In this document: one piece after another, positions 62,266-64,000 of the stretch | Layout: every line of letters begins with the position of its first letter | How positions within the stretch are numbered: the first letter of the stretch is position 1 | Assembly (NCBI GenBank): GCA_031180725.1 | Contig: JAPSLO010000003.1 | Coordinates: 1-64,000, forward strand | Source of the DNA: Roseomonas sp. | GTDB taxonomy: Bacteria > Pseudomonadota > Alphaproteobacteria > Acetobacterales > Acetobacteraceae | DNA length: 64,000 bases | Direction: 5' to 3' | The notes under the pieces: model-generated | The model's input: the letters and a program-made list of their open reading frames with translations, nothing else | What the model was told of the DNA's origin: nothing | Database searches by the model: none | Made by a program: the position numbers and the translations under genes

Positions 62266-63876
62266 ATGAAAAGGCTGCTGCTGGCCGGGCTGGCCAGTCT
62301 GGCACTCGGCGTGCCTTGGGGCGCAGCCGCCAGTGCCCAGACGCTGCGCATCGCCATGGCGGCGGAGCCGACCTCCGCGGACCCGCATCATTATGCCGCC
62401 GCGCCCAACTCCACCCTGCACGACCATGTCTTCGAAGCCCTGGTGGAGCTGGATTCGCGCCTGCGGGTGCGGCCGTCCCTGGCGGTATCCTGGGAAAGGC
62501 GCGACGACCGGAGCTGGGTATTCAAGCTGCGGCCTGGTGTGCGCTTCCACAACGGCGCGCCGCTGACGGCGGCGGATGTCGTCTTCTCCTTCTGCCGGAT
62601 CCTGAACAACGAGAGCGAGCTGGCGGTCAGCTACTCTTCCTTCGTCCGCCGCTACGCGCGGGTGGAGGCGGAAAGCCCGGACACGGTGCTGATCGTAACG
62701 AAGCAGCCGGAGCCGCTGCTGACCTCCGATCTCTCCTCGCTGCGCATCATCACCCGCAGCTTGGTGCCGGAACGGCAGATCACCTTCGACGCGGCCACCA
62801 ACTGCGGAGGGCAGGGGCCCTGGCCGACCCTGGCGCAGTTCAACGATTCAGGCGCGGCCATCGGCACCGGCCCATTCAAGATGCGCAGCTTCGGCCGCGG
62901 CGGCGTGACCGAGCTGGTGCGTAACGATGACTACTGGGGGGAGAAGCCCGCATGGGCCACGGTGCGCCTGCAACCGGTCACGGCGGCCGGGCCGCGCCTG
63001 GCCGGGCTGCTGGCCGGCGACCATGACGTGGTGGAGGCGCCCGCCACCGGCGACATTCCCCGCCTGCGGGACAATGCGAATGTGCGCCTGGCCGTGGCGC
63101 CCACCACGCGGCTGATCTTCCTTCAACTCGATCAGCGGGACCCGGCGCCCTTCGTCAATGGTGGAAACGCGCCGAACCCGCTGCGCGACCCGCGCGTGCG
63201 CCAGGCGCTGTCGCTCGCCATCGACCGGCAGGCCATCGTGCAGCGGGTGATGGACGGGCTGGCGACGCCGGCGGCGCAGTTCCTGCCGGAAGGCATGTTC
63301 GGCCTGGTGCCGGGCGTGACGGCGCTGCCCTACGATCCCGCGCGCGCCCGCGCGTTGCTGGCCGAAGCCGGCTACCCCAACGGCTTCAGCATGACACTGC
63401 ACGCCACCAACAACCGCTATGTGAACGATGCGCGCATAGCCCAGGCATTGGCGCAGTATTTCACCCGCATCGGCGTGCGGACGGAGGTGGATGCCATGCC
63501 CTCCAACGTCTATTTCACGCGCCGCGCGCGGCGGGATTTCAGCGTGCCGATGGGCGGCTGGGCGGCCGACGCGCAGGAGACGTTGCTGTTCTTCCGCACA
63601 TGGATGGTCACGACGAACCGCGAGCGCGGGGTGGGCGGCAGCAACTATTCCGCCTGGTCCGACCCCGGTTTCGACGGCCCGGCCATGGCCGCCCTGACCA
63701 CCATGGAGGATGCGGCGCGGGAGCGCCTGTTGCAGCAGGCCGGCCGTGTGGCGCTTGAACGCATGCCGGTGCTGCCCATCCATTTCGAAAGTGCCGCCTG
63801 GGCCCTGCGGCGCGGCCTGAAATACGACGGTCGCATGGACCAGACGACCCTCGCGCAGGAGATCCAGCCAGAGTGA
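62266..63876 (+). CDS. Peptide/nickel-type ABC substrate-binding protein (SBP family 5)
   Basis: 536 residues. Signal MKRLLLAGLASLALGVPWGAAASAQ; mature LRIAMAAEPTSADPHHYAAAPNSTLHDHVFEALVELDSRLRVRPSLAVSWERRDDRSWVFKLRPGVRFHNGAPLTAADVVFSF is classic family 5. Also IGTGPFKMRSF, NPLRDPRVRQALSLAIDRQAIVQRVMDGLATPAAQFLPEGMFG and LLAEAGYPNGFSM. Lies 54 bases after hss, with permeases probably beyond the window if present. Polyamine or peptide uptake is possible. Confidence 0.92.
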   Translation: MKRLLLAGLASLALGVPWGAAASAQTLRIAMAAEPTSADPHHYAAAPNSTLHDHVFEALVELDSRLRVRPSLAVSWERRDDRSWVFKLRPGVRFHNGAPLTAADVVFSFCRILNNESELAVSYSSFVRRYARVEAESPDTVLIVTKQPEPLLTSDLSSLRIITRSLVPERQITFDAATNCGGQGPWPTLAQFNDSGAAIGTGPFKMRSFGRGGVTELVRNDDYWGEKPAWATVRLQPVTAAGPRLAGLLAGDHDVVEAPATGDIPRLRDNANVRLAVAPTTRLIFLQLDQRDPAPFVNGGNAPNPLRDPRVRQALSLAIDRQAIVQRVMDGLATPAAQFLPEGMFGLVPGVTALPYDPARARALLAEAGYPNGFSMTLHATNNRYVNDARIAQALAQYFTRIGVRTEVDAMPSNVYFTRRARRDFSVPMGGWAADAQETLLFFRTWMVTTNRERGVGGSNYSAWSDPGFDGPAMAALTTMEDAARERLLQQAGRVALERMPVLPIHFESAAWALRRGLKYDGRMDQTTLAQEIQPE

Positions 63877-64000
63877 CGCCCGACCTGCTTTCGGCTGCGC
63901 TGTCCGCCACCGGCCGCGCGGCCATTCCCTGGCGCGATGCGCGCTGCGACGCCACGCGCGCGCTTACCCTGCATTGCTACCGCCCTGCTGGCTTCACGCA
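63873..64000 (+). CDS. Start of an alpha/beta-hydrolase-like protein (cut by window edge)
   Basis: 42 residues from a GTG that overlaps the preceding stop by four bases: MTPDLLSAALSATGRAAIPW followed by RDARCDATRALTLHCYRPAGFT. The 'LTLHCYRPAGF' strand resembles the entry of esterase/PHB-depolymerase-like alpha/beta-hydrolases. The catalytic part is outside, so the family is a guess; only the open frame and coupling are firm. Confidence 0.5.
   Translation, partial: MTPDLLSAALSATGRAAIPWRDARCDATRALTLHCYRPAGFT

Overview
This is 64 kb of a very GC-rich, densely packed bacterial chromosome. The organism is probably an alphaproteobacterium of the Acetobacteraceae / Roseomonas type. The evidence is the large number of periplasmic binding-protein transporters (TRAP, TctC/Bug, iron-, polyamine-, sugar- and peptide-type ABC), the alphaproteobacterial markers DUF1013/TrcR, DUF1192, DUF1194 and YdcH, an HWE/HisKA_2 kinase, and sym-homospermidine synthase. 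No rRNA, complete tRNA, IS element or CRISPR array was seen. Family names rest on motifs read by eye; no database search was possible.

Layout. 1-1.5 kb: start of an SF2 helicase (runs off the left edge) behind a DUF2161 nuclease-fold gene. 1.7-5.6 kb: a minus-strand catabolic operon (tautomerase/CHMI-like, lactonase-like MBL, carboxymuconolactone decarboxylase-like, TctC receptor) divergent from a HutC-type GntR regulator. 5.7-10.1 kb: a tRNA-tail-like remnant, an HWE-type kinase, a Pal-like lipoprotein, an Sfp-type phosphopantetheinyl transferase, an arginine-deiminase-fold enzyme and a GNAT. 10.1-17.9 kb: a polyamine-type ABC importer operon with a class II aldolase, divergent from an FAD oxidoreductase/amidohydrolase pair. 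18.2-28.1 kb: one plus-strand run with two complete TRAP transporters, an FCD GntR regulator and idonate/fructuronate/mannonate enzymes. 28.3-32.4 kb: an Fbp-type ABC importer with a fused permease. 32.6-33.9 kb: a decayed VOC gene and a DUF1194 protein.

34.2-39.3 kb holds four tandem OmpA-type outer-membrane proteins. Their C-terminal domains and intrinsic terminators are almost identical while their beta-barrel halves differ. 39.5-43 kb carries housekeeping genes (purEK, two YdcH, DUF1013, DUF1192) with a ~100-bp direct repeat upstream of purE. 43-48.9 kb: a peptide-type binding protein, an S9 peptidase, an Hsp20 gene with a ROSE-like RNA thermometer over its ribosome binding site, and a TPR protein. 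48.9-53.1 kb: a sugar-type ABC importer without an ATPase, then a 2OG-Fe(II) oxygenase. 53.3-57.3 kb: a hybrid kinase translationally coupled to a TRAP-receptor-like protein, a likely two-part sensor. 57.6-64 kb: OsmC, then agmatinase, a PLP decarboxylase and homospermidine synthase (a route from agmatine/ornithine through putrescine to homospermidine), a second peptide-type binding protein and the start of a hydrolase.

The best leads are the Hsp20 thermometer, the OmpA array with its shared palindromic promoter element, the coupled kinase/receptor pair, and the helicase/DUF2161 pair cut by the left edge. I did not find a clearly unprecedented multi-gene system.
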